Origin: Coleophoma eucalyptorum
Taxonomy: Eukaryota > Ascomycota > Leotiomycetes > Helotiales > Dermateaceae
Length of the DNA: 64,000 nt
Reading direction: 5' to 3'
Assembly (NCBI GenBank): GCA_026120035.1
Contig: JALRME010000014.1
Span: 372,001 to 436,000, forward strand
Positions 12,322 to 22,725 of the stretch are shown in pieces. Each line of letters begins with the position of its first letter. Position 1 is the stretch's first letter. Made by a program: the position numbers and the translations under genes. The notes beneath the pieces were generated by a model that made no database searches, had not been told where the DNA came from, and saw only the letters and a program-made list of their open reading frames with translations.

Positions 12322-13012
12322 ACTGAAGTCATGGATAGGAAATAAGAAAATGCACGAAGGGGTTGGAAAGAATAAGGAGAAAAGGAACTTCTGAGAAGAG
12401 GATGGAAAATATCCTCATAGTCAGATGATTTTCATATGGAGTTCAGGATGGGCGAGCGATGGAGGAGTTGGTCACCAGAATTCTTTGCAAATATTTCCTT
12501 TTGTCTTCTATCAAGGGAAGTCTTTATACATAGAAAGAAATCCTTTGATTTCAATCCATCGCTCATTTGGATCGCAGATACCCTGGGTAAGTAGCAGTGG
12601 GCTTGGGAAGGTTGCTTATTAGTGCATAAGATAGCAATTACGATTTACGAAACACCCTTTTCTTGCATATTGTGAGCACCGTAAATTGTCAGATCTCGTT
12701 CTCAGTTTGCAGCTGTAAATTAGATCGCCGACATAATACGGTATTTTTATCATTAGCATCTTTTCTTAGACTAATCAACGGTGCAAGCAAGCAGTCTTTA
12801 ATACCTATCCTTCTCGGTCGATCACCAGATTCTTGGTGGCTTCTAGCTCCTTGAGCTCGGCTAAGGCGCGCTTTTCGCTTTTGGCTTTTCCATGCATTGT
12901 TTACTGCCCCACGTCGTTCCTGACCGCCTCAAGGGGTAGCTCAGCCGTCAGGAGGCATCACCGGCGAGTTTTCACGAACGGGTTGCTTCAATAAGGCGAC
13001 ACCTATGAAACA
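12322..13012. other. Interval between same-strand genes
   Basis: 3' UTR of the preceding gene and promoter of the HAUS6-like gene. Nothing else supported. Confidence 0.6.
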
Positions 13013-15291
13013 ATGGCATCCTCAAGTGCTAATCTAGCACTGTCACGAACTCGAAGTTTGCGCGCCCCTCCATCGTCCTCAACCTCAGGGCTGAAGCTCT
13101 CCTCCGCACTGACACCTACCGCGGGCTCGGGACCTTCTTACCCGTCCCTGTTCCTCACCAATCTCCGCCTTCTGGACCTCGACCTGCGTAAAGACTGGCC
13201 AGGGATCACTACAGCCTTGCTTGCATCTAAAGATGGGAGGAGGAGGATTCAATGTGTGGAATGGGCCTTGTATCAACTCTTTGTTATCTGGGACCTTGAT
13301 GAGGCGAGGAATGTATGGGGCTCTCCACAATCCGGATCTTGTACTGCGCAATTTACTGACCTGGGTGCGCTTTGTAGAAATTGCAACCTTTCTTTCCCCC
13401 TCTCGAACCGCTGCAGTCCTTGAATCTCCGGGCGGCGCTGTATCGATGTCTGGACGCGGCGAAGAAGAATGGTGTCCTAGGACGAGACACGGTATTGAGG
13501 AAGACGATGCTGGATGAGTGTAAAGGAGAAAGATTGGAAGAAGTATTGGCCGTATTCTCAAATGCTGTTTTGGAGAAAGTGGTCCAGGAAGGCAATGCGC
13601 AATCATATCCAGCCGTCGCCCAAACTCTTGCTTTTGAGAACTTCTCATACTCCGGAGAGCGGACGATCCTTAACAGTTTGATATTAGCGCATAAGGCTTC
13701 ACTTGGGCGTCATTTGGGAGATAAGAATGCCTCGAGAGACAAGTACAGAGATTTTTCTGAGTTGTTGAATCTGAATCATCGCCGGTCTACAAGGCGGCAC
13801 GAGCAGTTGAAGCAATCAGTCGAGGAAAACGGATCGAAAGTCGATATTTCACGGCGCGAAGTCTCGGAAATCCAGGAAAAATTTCATAAGAATTGGTCGG
13901 GAAACACTGAATGGACAGAGAGCATACTTTTTGGTGACTGTACAGACAGCAAGGGTGGACTACTATCAACGCGCTTTGAAGACGTATGGAAGCACGTCGA
14001 GAAAGGTACAATCGGTGATTTGGAGGGAAAGAAGCATGCCGGTCTACTTGAACAGCTTGATGCTCGAGTGAAGGACCAGACAGCACGGCTTGCGCGATGG
14101 CAGGCCTTTGGAAAGATGTTGGAGAACAAGGACAAATCTCCCGTGAAGAAGAGCGAATCAACCTCTCAAGCCCCAAAGTCGACTAAACTTAATTTCGACA
14201 AACATCAAATCCTGCAAATGCGCACAAAACCGGTTGAGGTCAGTGAGGCTGCAGCTCTCCAGGTTGACTATCAACGTCTTCTAGAGAATATGAAGACTGA
14301 ACTGGAAAACGTGGATAGACCGCGACCACGTAATCCCCGGACCAAGCGGCAGAGTGTCTATGAAGATAAGAGTCTCCTTCAGGAGGACAAAGTACTATTC
14401 CATGAAGACAAGAGTTTGGTTTCTGAGACCAAAAGCAGATCCTTGCTCTCGCCGCCTCTGAAAGAAGACATATCCTCTCACGAAGAAGATAACTGGTCCT
14501 CAGCATCAGAAGACAGCGAAGCCCAATCACCAGGATTCAATGCCACCAAGTCCTCGTCGCAGACACCCCCGTCGGAGGCTGCCCCAGAGCGCAGGATGTT
14601 AAGTGTTCCATCTTCTGACAAAAACTTCCTACCAACTTCCGAAAGCGAAATCAACACGGACAGTGAGGAGGATACTATCGCAGCATCTACTCCCCGAAAG
14701 CTGCCACAACAAAAATCGCAAAGTCCACCAAAGGAAATGCTCTCCAAGCCAATTCCATCATTGGATCCCGAATCAGATCTTATGGCTGACGAGATTCTCA
14801 ACTCTATGGCTGCAGCCTCCCCATCGCCCATGAAAGCCCGACATCATTTATCTCTTGCAGAGCGTACCCGTCTTTCGATGGCCCGCTCTTCGCATTCTCA
14901 AGTCTCGGATCTTCACGAGGACTTCGATCTAGAGGATCTTCCTCGTCTTGCTCTCAAACCCAAGATTTCCTCGCCGCTCAGGTCCCCGCCAGAAATTGAT
15001 CCACACGCTGATTTGATAGAACGTACTCGCCGCAGCATGGCTGGATTTGAGGCTGCGCAAAAGAAAGCTCAGGTAGAGAGGAGAAGAAGTGTTAAGGCTG
15101 CGAAAAAGAAGGAGAGGGAAAGTAGCTACTTTCCCAAGGTAGAAAAGGCAATACCTGAGGATTTGGATCCTTCCATACTTATTGAAGGCAGTGATCCAGA
15201 CTATGAGAGTGTGTTTAAGAGTCGGCCTAAGATCAAGACCAGCCCGGCCGTCAGCCCTAGCAGAGAATGGTCTGGTGGTGAGGATGATTAA
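13013..15291 (+). CDS. HAUS augmin-like complex subunit 6 homologue
   Basis: Two exons (13013-13312 and 13378-15291), 737 residues in frame. Augmin binds existing microtubules and recruits gamma-tubulin for branching nucleation; HAUS6 is the subunit that links to the gamma-tubulin module. The N-terminal domain (about residues 45-330) fits HAUS6_N: FLTNLRLLDLDL, VEWALYQLFVIWDLDEARN, then after the intron KLQPFFPPLEPLQSLNLRAA and RKTMLDECKGERLEE. The middle is a long helical segment with heptad-like pattern. The C-terminal half is acidic and Ser-rich with many SP sites (SPLRSP, SPSREW), suited to cell-cycle phosphorylation. Two tandem-like motifs resemble each other: HLSLAERTRLSMARSS and HADLIERTRRSMAGFE. 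The intron sits at ARN|KLQ (donor GTATGG, acceptor TTGTAG). Yeasts such as S. cerevisiae lack augmin, so this supports a filamentous ascomycete. Confidence 0.85.
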
Positions 15292-15688
15292 GTTAGGGGG
15301 CTAGATAGAACTGAAATTCTGAAATAATAACTCTGGCTTTATGGTACCAGCACTTTTCTCGGTCTTCCGTACATGATATGACATCAGCTCAACCTCGGTC
15401 GCTTAAAGAAAGGGGCAGCTCGGTCAAACTCAAGACCGTAAAGAAACTAATGGTAAGCGACCCCGGATTTCGAGCTGCCGATGCCGAGGCACAGTATGAC
15501 AACTCCACTCCGCGTTCGGTTTACTAAACATAAATTTGAGCTCTCAAAGCCATCAGCAAGAAATCTTTATAGACTCTGAGTTAGTCGTGATTCTCAGTTG
15601 CGTAATATTCACAGCTGTATACACAATTGAGTATCACGAGGCCTCATTTCTTAAACACAGCCCTAATAGTCTCACCAAATTGACAAAC
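15292..15688. other. Interval between same-strand genes
   Basis: Promoter of the enoyl-CoA hydratase gene. The hydratase frame is open back to 15536, but the first in-frame ATG that precedes family sequence is at 15689. Confidence 0.6.
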
Positions 15689-16543
15689 ATGGCACCGCAA
15701 TTTACCACTTCACCACCCCCGGTTCCCAATGTCCTCCTCAGCTTCCCTTCACCACAAGTCCTTCTCATAACCCTCAACCGACCCAAAGATCTAAACTGTA
15801 TCAGCACTCCCATGCACCACGGCCTGGACGCTGTGTACAAATGGCTTGATGCTGAACCCTCACTGCGCTGCGCCGTCCTCACCGGCACGGGACGCGCCTT
15901 CTGCGCCGGAGCTGATCTCAAGGAATGGGACTCAGCCAACCGACCAGACGCTCCCAAGAACACGGAACTACCTCCAGATCAAAGAGAGAGGTCCTTGCCC
16001 AACTCAGGATTCGGTGGCCTCAGCCGACGCGGCGGCAAGAAGCCGGTCATTTGCGCCGTCAACGGCATCTGCTTTGGCGGAGGCTGTGAGATGACCGTCA
16101 ACGGGGACATGGTCATTGCAGACCAACGAGCCGTATTTGGACTCCCCGAGGTCAAGATCGGCGTCGTGGCGCTCGCGGGTGCCCTCACGCGTCTTGTACG
16201 CACCGTGGGCCGCCAGCGTGCTATGGAAATGGCCCTTACGGGTCGCACGTTGGATTCTGCTGAGGCCGAGAAGTGGGGATTGGTCAACAAGGTCGTCCCG
16301 GATGGCCAGTGTGTTGCTGAGGCCGTTAAGGCTGCAGAGGCAATTGCAGCCAATAGCCCAGATTCTGTCATTGTCACGAGAGAGGGCATCAAGATGGGCT
16401 GGGAGGGCGTGGGTGCTGAGGAAGGAACGAGACTGCTTGCCGAGAACTGGTATGCCAGAATGGATAAGGGTGAGAACATGAAGGAGGGCGTTAGGAGTTT
16501 CGTCGAGAAGAGGAAGCCGGAGTGGGTGCCCAGTATGTTGTAG
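15689..16543 (+). CDS. Enoyl-CoA hydratase/isomerase (crotonase) family protein
   Basis: Single exon of 284 residues from ATG 15689 (MAPQFTTSPPPVPNVL). The crotonase fold is clear: substrate-binding loop TGRAFCAGADLKEW, oxyanion-hole block NGICFGGGCEMTVNGDMVIA, then FGLPEVKIGVVALAGALTRL and GLVNKVVPDG. The Glu in FGLPEV is where hydratases have a catalytic Glu. The second catalytic Glu of mitochondrial hydratase is replaced by the segment around GVVALAGA, so substrate and reaction (hydratase, isomerase or methylglutaconyl-type) are open. No N-terminal targeting sequence; the C-terminus PSML is not a canonical peroxisomal SKL signal. Likely a role in fatty-acid or branched-chain acyl-CoA catabolism. 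Confidence 0.9.
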   Translation: MAPQFTTSPPPVPNVLLSFPSPQVLLITLNRPKDLNCISTPMHHGLDAVYKWLDAEPSLRCAVLTGTGRAFCAGADLKEWDSANRPDAPKNTELPPDQRERSLPNSGFGGLSRRGGKKPVICAVNGICFGGGCEMTVNGDMVIADQRAVFGLPEVKIGVVALAGALTRLVRTVGRQRAMEMALTGRTLDSAEAEKWGLVNKVVPDGQCVAEAVKAAEAIAANSPDSVIVTREGIKMGWEGVGAEEGTRLLAENWYARMDKGENMKEGVRSFVEKRKPEWVPSML

Positions 16544-16968
16544 GGTAAGTATGACCTATTTTGAGTACGATATAATTAGTCTAGCTGCACCAGTGCGGGC
16601 GCGGATATTCTTGATAGCAGACTTTTATGGATAACGATGTCTTTGCTTCGCTTTGGTGTCTTGATCACGTCTTGGGTGTGGGATCGTCACCTCTATGGAA
16701 GATGCACAGCTTGTGATGTCATGGTGGACAACCACGCAGAATAGCTCTGTCAATGAACTCACGATTTCGGCTTCGGGATGATGTGTGGTAATTTCCTGCG
16801 AAGTCCTGTCTCAGAATCTTTGTAATCTTTATAACAAGTTGATTGAACTTGTCGTAGGTATTCATAGTGAATAGAGATTCGAGATCGTGACGTCAGTACA
16901 GCTACCACTCTACTACAATGCCCAGTCTTTTGTCATCCAAGCCATAACCTGACTTTCCAAGGATGCAT
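16544..16968. other. Convergent 3' interval
   Basis: 3' regions of the hydratase (plus) and the small hypothetical gene (minus). No other feature seen. Confidence 0.6.
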
Positions 16969-17382
16969 TCATCTTTTTCTTGTCTCACCTATGGTCTGAC
17001 CACGCAATTTTGCATCTACATCTTCTCCACGATCTTCACCACCCACAGTCTTCATACCGCCAGTTCTAAATAATTCACCATCGGTAGAAGTAAGGCCTCT
17101 TCGTATAGAGCTTGAGCTGTTTTCTTTTTGATACAGGCGATGCTGCTCGATTGTTTGTGGGACATCTCCTCGTCGCCCACCATGGAATGTAGAGCATCGC
17201 TCTAAGTCATAGACTAGCATCTCATCAAGCTGAGTCATGACACCCTGGCCTCCTTCTCCTTCTGTCATGCATGGTCCTTCGGGCATGACGTTGCCTTTGT
17301 TGTTGATCTGGTGCCGGCAGATAAGGACGTGGTTGACTATGATGCAGCCGCAGCCCAGTTGAGCATCGGCCTTGAGACACAT
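16969..17382 (-). CDS. Possible small protein with Cys-rich N-terminus
   Basis: Open frame of 137 residues starting at an ATG (MCLKADAQLGCGCIIVNHVL). The first 25 residues hold four Cys and two His spaced like short zinc-knuckle or Cys/His-rich proteins common in filamentous fungi. The rest is Gly/Glu/Arg-rich and probably disordered. No intron is needed and no known domain is recognised. The region 17383-17640 upstream has no other frame and could be its promoter and leader. Coding status is uncertain. Confidence 0.45.
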   Translation of the reverse strand: MCLKADAQLGCGCIIVNHVLICRHQINNKGNVMPEGPCMTEGEGGQGVMTQLDEMLVYDLERCSTFHGGRRGDVPQTIEQHRLYQKENSSSSIRRGLTSTDGELFRTGGMKTVGGEDRGEDVDAKLRGQTIGETRKR

Positions 17383-18080
17383 ATTTCTTGGAATGGCTGG
17401 TGATCTTCGCTGGTCAGGGTGTGTCCTGTGAATCTGGTGTTTGTGAATTGCTTGGCTTGAATATGGTTGAGCTGAGAGGGGTTTGGTAGTTTCCTCACTG
17501 TAGGAGGTTTCAAGTTGGTGTGATAGATATACTTGCCAGTTTCGTCCTTTAGTGAGGAATTCAGTAATGCTTCTGTTCGCTGACCAAAGGCTGTGTGAAA
17601 GAGATCAGGTTTTTAAAGAAGGAATTGGCGGAGGTATGCCAAAGATTGAAGGTGAAAGTGATGATTGATTGACGAATTGTAGTTAAAGTTTCGCTGAACA
17701 AACTTGAGCCAGCCCACCCACAGAGTTTGAAAGAGTGGTTCGATATTAATACAACAATGTGAACGCGTCAAAAGAAGGACAGGAATATCAATACCACCAG
17801 AGGGTAGTTCATGTGTAACAAGGATAGGTAGATTATTCTGTAGTTGTTAATAATCAAGAATCGAGATTTTGAACACATGTAACTGCTCAATGTGGAATCA
17901 TTGACAGCTGTCGGAAGAATTAGCCTGCCTCCGTTGAAAGTAAAGATGAACCTATAGCAAACGCCTTTACCAGCAAATGGAAGGTTGTACTTGTTAGCCA
18001 CTGAAACATTCGTAACCTTCAAACACCATGCATTAGCTCATAGGTAGACAGCTACATATATGCTCGATAATTTCATGAAA
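17383..18080. other. Gene-free interval
   Basis: Upstream region of the small minus-strand gene and 3' flank of the racemase-superfamily gene. Only short chance frames seen. Confidence 0.5.
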
Positions 18081-19301
18081 CTACTTAAGGTACACATCGG
18101 CCCATCCGCTTTCTTTCAAGATATCGCGGACCTGCTTTCCGGCGTCATGTAGCGCTTGCACGTCTGCCTCGGTCCAGTCCCTCGTGCTGGGCACGTAATG
18201 CACGGATATCCAAGCAAGAGCATTCTCCTCTTCAACCATCAATGGCAGAAGCATCTGAGCCTTGACGCCATAAACTGTCATCAACGCTTTGGGTGGGTTG
18301 ATGGTTGCATTGATGGTGTCTGATTGAATAAGCGCAACACCAGTCTTGTTGATGTGCTGACAGGTAATTAGGGCTCTTTGGTTTAGAGAAGTATTCGGCC
18401 TCAGAGATGGTATCCCAGGAGCTAAAGCTTCGGCACACACTCTGTCGACCTCACAATTATGCTTTGGAACCTCCAATCGTAGTGTCGTGCGACTTCCGTT
18501 TGTCTTTTCTCGCAGGTCAAACATGACCTTGTCCAGTTTCTTCAATACTGGGTCCGCACGAAGTAACTTTCCCCAGCCATGAATTGGAGTCTCGACACCA
18601 ACCAGCCGCAAGGCTTTCCAAAGTGTGACGAGGATAGAGTCAAAGATTGGTTTTCCGAGCTCTAGCTCCATCTCCTCAACTAATATGCCAGCAGGAAAGT
18701 TTGTACATGGCACCACTATACACTCGGCATCTGGATGATCTGCTTCTCGGATCAATTGACGCATACGCTCTACCGGTACGTCTGCAATGGCATTGTTGAT
18801 GGTGATGCCTAATCCTGCAGACTTCACCACTTCAACGCCAACACTCGCATAATACTCTGAGAGCTTCACATGCAACTCATCAGCATACGGTGTTGCGAGG
18901 GCAATCTTTTTCATGCCCCAGTTCTTCAGTACTTCAACTTGGGCAAGCGAAGTCGTTGAAGCTGGCAGTTTTGTTGCTTCAGTAATCTTGTCCGCGATAT
19001 GTACACCTGCTTCATATCCTTCGCCAGTCCATGATTCTGACGTCCCATTCCACACAACAGTCCCGACTGGAGCATTGGCAATCAGTTCAGCGCACTTGGA
19101 AAGCGTCTCTGCGGTGAATTGATTCACAGCCCCCGAACTAAGATGCGTGACGGAAATTCGTGAATAATGTACCGAGACCAGTGGAAGCTGAGTCAAAACG
19201 GCTGAAGTCACGATTTCCAATGCGACATTTGATGAGGGTACGATGAAGCCTATCTTCTTGAAGTCCTTCAAGGACTCCACGTTGAAGATTGGGGCAGACA
19301 T
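18081..19301 (-). CDS. Asp/Glu racemase-superfamily enzyme (maleate isomerase/arylmalonate decarboxylase-like) fused to a GAF-like domain
   Basis: Single exon, 406 residues. Residues 12-250 are a two-lobe Asp/Glu racemase-superfamily fold: GFIVPSSNVALE near 18-29, VVWNGTSESWTG at 82-93, and IVVPCTNFPAG at 195-205. Maleate isomerase and the racemases use two Cys. Here the second is present (C199), but the first is replaced by Gly86 followed by Thr-Ser. That Gly-Thr-Ser arrangement recalls arylmalonate decarboxylase, which has Gly at this position. Residues about 258-400 look like a GAF domain (ALITCQHINKTGVALIQSD, MTVYGVKAQMLLPLMVEEEN, AWISVHYV), which could sense a ligand. It sits head-to-head with the NCS1 permease across 1.1 kb. 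Substrate unknown; a dicarboxylate, hydantoin-like compound or other small acid is plausible. Confidence 0.88.
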   Translation of the reverse strand: MSAPIFNVESLKDFKKIGFIVPSSNVALEIVTSAVLTQLPLVSVHYSRISVTHLSSGAVNQFTAETLSKCAELIANAPVGTVVWNGTSESWTGEGYEAGVHIADKITEATKLPASTTSLAQVEVLKNWGMKKIALATPYADELHVKLSEYYASVGVEVVKSAGLGITINNAIADVPVERMRQLIREADHPDAECIVVPCTNFPAGILVEEMELELGKPIFDSILVTLWKALRLVGVETPIHGWGKLLRADPVLKKLDKVMFDLREKTNGSRTTLRLEVPKHNCEVDRVCAEALAPGIPSLRPNTSLNQRALITCQHINKTGVALIQSDTINATINPPKALMTVYGVKAQMLLPLMVEEENALAWISVHYVPSTRDWTEADVQALHDAGKQVRDILKESGWADVYLK

Positions 19302-20437
19302 GTTGGCTTGCTCGATTTACAAACTCCGGCACAAAAGGATATAAAGACTTGAATGTTATCCTTCAACCTCTTGCATTTATTCGAGGTTGAGTTTAGATGA
19401 CGCCGATCTAATCTCACATTGAACAGCAGTGCTGTAGCCGACGGGCAAACCACCGTGCTCTCTCCCACCCTTGTCCTCGACACTGCTTTATCGCCCGTTG
19501 GCTCTTCAGCCCACCAACGATAATCGCGGCGCGACAAGCATCCACAACGCCACGACGCCATTTTGCGGATCTCCGAGCCAGTCAAAAGTTGGATGAGAAT
19601 GGGATTTGAGCGAGGATAATCTGGTTCATGATATCACCTCCTTTCTGTACAGCAGCAGTAATGCCGAAGCGCAATATAACTAACGTATTCGTCGGCAGCG
19701 AAGCCGTCTCGGCAGTCTTCCCTTTTCCCCACTGAGAATGGAACCAATGCCAATAGTGCCTGATAGTGAACCAGAGATGTAATTGATGGATTGGTATAAT
19801 CAGTTGCTTCTGAAGATCTTACGCAATCACTATGGTTGTCTATAGTGTACCTTTCGAACATGAACGGGTATTTCAGTCATCGACTTGGAATTCGTAGGCA
19901 GATAAATACTGTAAGTTCGCTGATACCATACCAACTATACTGATAGTTAATGAACCCAGCAGCAAATAAGCCTTTGACTAATTAGCTGTATTCCCTAAAA
20001 CCTAGACAAGATCAAAGAATCTGGTACCTCGCAGTAGATTTAAACGTACTAGATATAGCCTTTTTACAGTATAGATAAGTTACTTAATGCGGCGAAAGGA
20101 GAAATAGAATTCCCATTTATGTTCTGCAGACGGCCAAAAGCGGGCACAGCGATCCCGCAAGATCTTCGGAAGCGATATACTTGTTCCTATAATTCCTGGA
20201 CCAATAAGTGAGGCAGGATATCATGATGGGCAGCTCTTATATTAGAGCCGGTGATCGGTCAGCGCCCCATGTGCAAGATAAGATAGCTCGTTGTGTTTTC
20301 TTGGCTTAGCCTTGTCCCTTTGAAACTGGTTATAGGATACCTTCATATCAAAAGACGCGTCGTCCCATCTCCCAGAAAGACTGAAACTATTGTCGAAGCT
20401 GTCTTTGACTGGTGGTCTCGAGGAACAGATAGCGAAC
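19302..20437. promoter_or_regulatory. Shared divergent promoter region of the racemase-like enzyme and NCS1 permease
   Basis: 1.1 kb between the two start codons. It holds several HGATAR motifs, the target of AreA/NIT2-type nitrogen GATA factors, including a tandem pair close to the permease. Co-regulation by nitrogen status is an inference. Confidence 0.45.
20276..20286 (+). promoter_or_regulatory. Tandem GATA factor sites
   Basis: AGATAAGATAG holds two overlapping HGATAR motifs, about 150 bp upstream of the permease ATG. Confidence 0.4.
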
Positions 20438-22423
20438 ATGGCGGCATCGAAGTTCCAAGTGAAGGCTCAAAAGGCCTTCACGACTAAAAAGGGCTTCTTA
20501 TCCATGATACAGACACATGATACTGATAGGACGACGGAGGGAGAGGAAAATAGCGAAAAGATTACTTCTAACCCAGATTTGGACCCGACACCTGTCGAGG
20601 CGAGAAAATGGGGGTCTTTGTGCGTTTGGCTTCCAGTTATAGTCACTATATTGATGAGATTGGCTAATACGTTAATAGTGCCTACTTCATGTTCGAGTTC
20701 TCAGTTGCATTTGCTCCTACATCTTATAATGTAGGAGCTAGTCTGATTAGCATTGGGCTTCCATATTATGCGATTATCATCTCAGCCTGTAAGGTAGCTC
20801 TTGAAAAGATTAATACAAATCTGAGCCTTCGGCACTAATTATTTTTGAAGTTATTGCATCCTTCATGTGCTCGGTGGTCATCTATCTCAACTCCCGGGGT
20901 GCATCGATATATCATGTCGGTTTCCCAGTCTACGTACGCATGTCGGCTGGGATTCGAGGGAGCTTGTTCTTCGTTGGGATCCGCGGAGTGAGTTATTATT
21001 TCCGTACCGAAATACAGCACTAAACATTCAACAGGCTGTAGCGATTCTCTACATGGCAACCCAGTCTCTCTATGCTAGCAAGTTGACTGCTGTCTGTCTC
21101 CGTTGCATTTTTGGGCATAAGTGGACGGATATTCCCAACCACCTACCAGAATCCGCAGGAATCACCAGCTCAGGATTGGGAGCATTCATGATCTTTTGGC
21201 TGATCCAGTTACCTTTTGCTTGGATTCATCCGAGTAAAGCTGCACCAGTCTTTGCCGCGAAGTCGATAGTTGCTCCCCCTGTCTTGATTATCACCATGAT
21301 CTGGGCCCTGGTAAGTCTTCCTTTATGACTATCTAAAATTTATCGAGTGCCAATAAATCATCGTAATACTATGGAATACTAACTACGACATCAGACCAAA
21401 TCTGGCGGACCTCACTGGGAGAAGTTCAACGCTCAAAACGACCTCGGCCATTCTGCTGCGGCCTGGGCATGGTTAAAAGCGATCAACAGCATTGTCTCCG
21501 GCACACTTCCGCCATTAATCAACATCCCAGATCTTGCTAGATATGCGAGACGACCAGAATCAATCCGACCCATGACCTATGGCCTCTTCTTCTCCAAACC
21601 CCTCATCACCATCATCGGAATCGTCACCACAGCTGCAGGCAACCAGCTATTCGGCCAAGCTTATTGGAATCTCTGGGACCTCTACGGCGCCGTGCTAGAC
21701 AATTACTGGGGCTCGGGGACACGAACCTTAGTGTTCCTTGCTAGTCTGAGCCAGGTGTATGCGACAATGTGCACCAATATCTCCTCGAACAGTATCCCCG
21801 TTGGCTGCGATCTCGCGGGATTATTCCCGCGCTATTTCACCATCCGCCGCGGACAGATTCTGTGTTCCATCCTCGCGCTCGCCATCTGTCCCTGGAAGAT
21901 GGTCTACTCGGCATCGACCTTTCTCAGCTTCTTGGGGTCTTACGTCTGCCTCATTACACCCATTGCCGCGTGCGAGGTTGTCGACTACTGGCTCGTCCGC
22001 CGGGGCAATGTGCATGTGCCTTCGCTTTACAAAGGATCCTCCGCTTCGCCGTACTGGTACAAAAGTGGCTGGAATCCTCGCGCATACGGTGCTTGGGCCC
22101 TCGGCGTGGGCATTGCCATCTCGGGCATTGCGGGCGTCATATCACCTGGTTCTGTCCCGACCATGGCGGTGAATTTGTATAATACTAGCTTCATCCTCTC
22201 TGCGGCAACGAGCTCCGTCGCTTATTATATCTTCAATAAGATCTGGCCCGTGAAGATTTATCCGGAAGGGCCGCATGAGAATGACGAATCGAGCTTTGAG
22301 TTTATGAGAAAGTCGGAGGGCCATTTTGATGATGACGAGGTGATTGGAAATGCTGTTCTAGTAGGATCTGAGGCCAGAGATCTTGAGGGATCTGGGGTGG
22401 TGACTGCTTTAGAAAAAGCATGA
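20438..22423 (+). CDS. NCS1-family nucleobase/heterocycle:cation symporter
   Basis: Imports nucleobase-like compounds (uracil, allantoin, hydantoins, thiamine and similar in characterised members) across the plasma membrane. Starts at ATG 20438 (MAASKFQVKAQKAFTTKKG). Exons join at WGS|FAYFMFEFSVAFAPTSYNVG, IISA|FIASFMCSVVIYLNSRGAS, GIRG|AVAILYMATQSLYASK, and MIWAL|TKSGGPHWEKFN. After that comes one long exon with INIPDLARYARRPESI, a typical NCS1 block, and several membrane segments such as LITIIGIVTTAAGNQLFG and TFLSFLGSYVCLITPIAACE. A hydrophilic acidic tail of about 60 residues ends in EKA; such tails carry endocytic signals in fungal NCS1 carriers. Four introns, donors GTGCGT, GTAAGG, GTGAGT and GTAAGT. 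It is head-to-head with the racemase-superfamily enzyme, which suggests a shared catabolic role. Confidence 0.9.
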
Positions 22424-22725
22424 TTTAGGATTCGGAAGACTTCTTCGTTGATTGAGACGAATTAGCAAAGTAATTGATTCAGACTTGGTCTATTTTGTCC
22501 TTCAGAATTTCCTTGACCAGCCTGCAAGGTTGATCCATCCCCCTATATTCCACCAACCACCTAATCCTACGAACCAAGATCTGGGGGTTACATAACGTTC
22601 GCCGATATATGCAGTCCATTTGTCTCTGTCCAATCGGGATCCTCCCTCGAGACCCTCATCGAGGCCCGGTATCGAACATGAGACTAATGCTTAAATCTTA
22701 ATCTTTAATAATACATCTCCATATT
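22424..22725. other. Convergent 3' interval
   Basis: Holds the 3' ends of the permease and the folate gene. Nothing else seen. Confidence 0.6.

Noticed and set aside
12925..12955. A-box-like GGTAGCTCAG on plus
   Set aside because: No B-box at the proper distance and no cloverleaf; it lies in the HAUS6 promoter.
15634..16479. Long minus-strand frames opposite the enoyl-CoA hydratase
   Set aside because: Mirror frames of a GC-rich coding exon with no domain content of their own.
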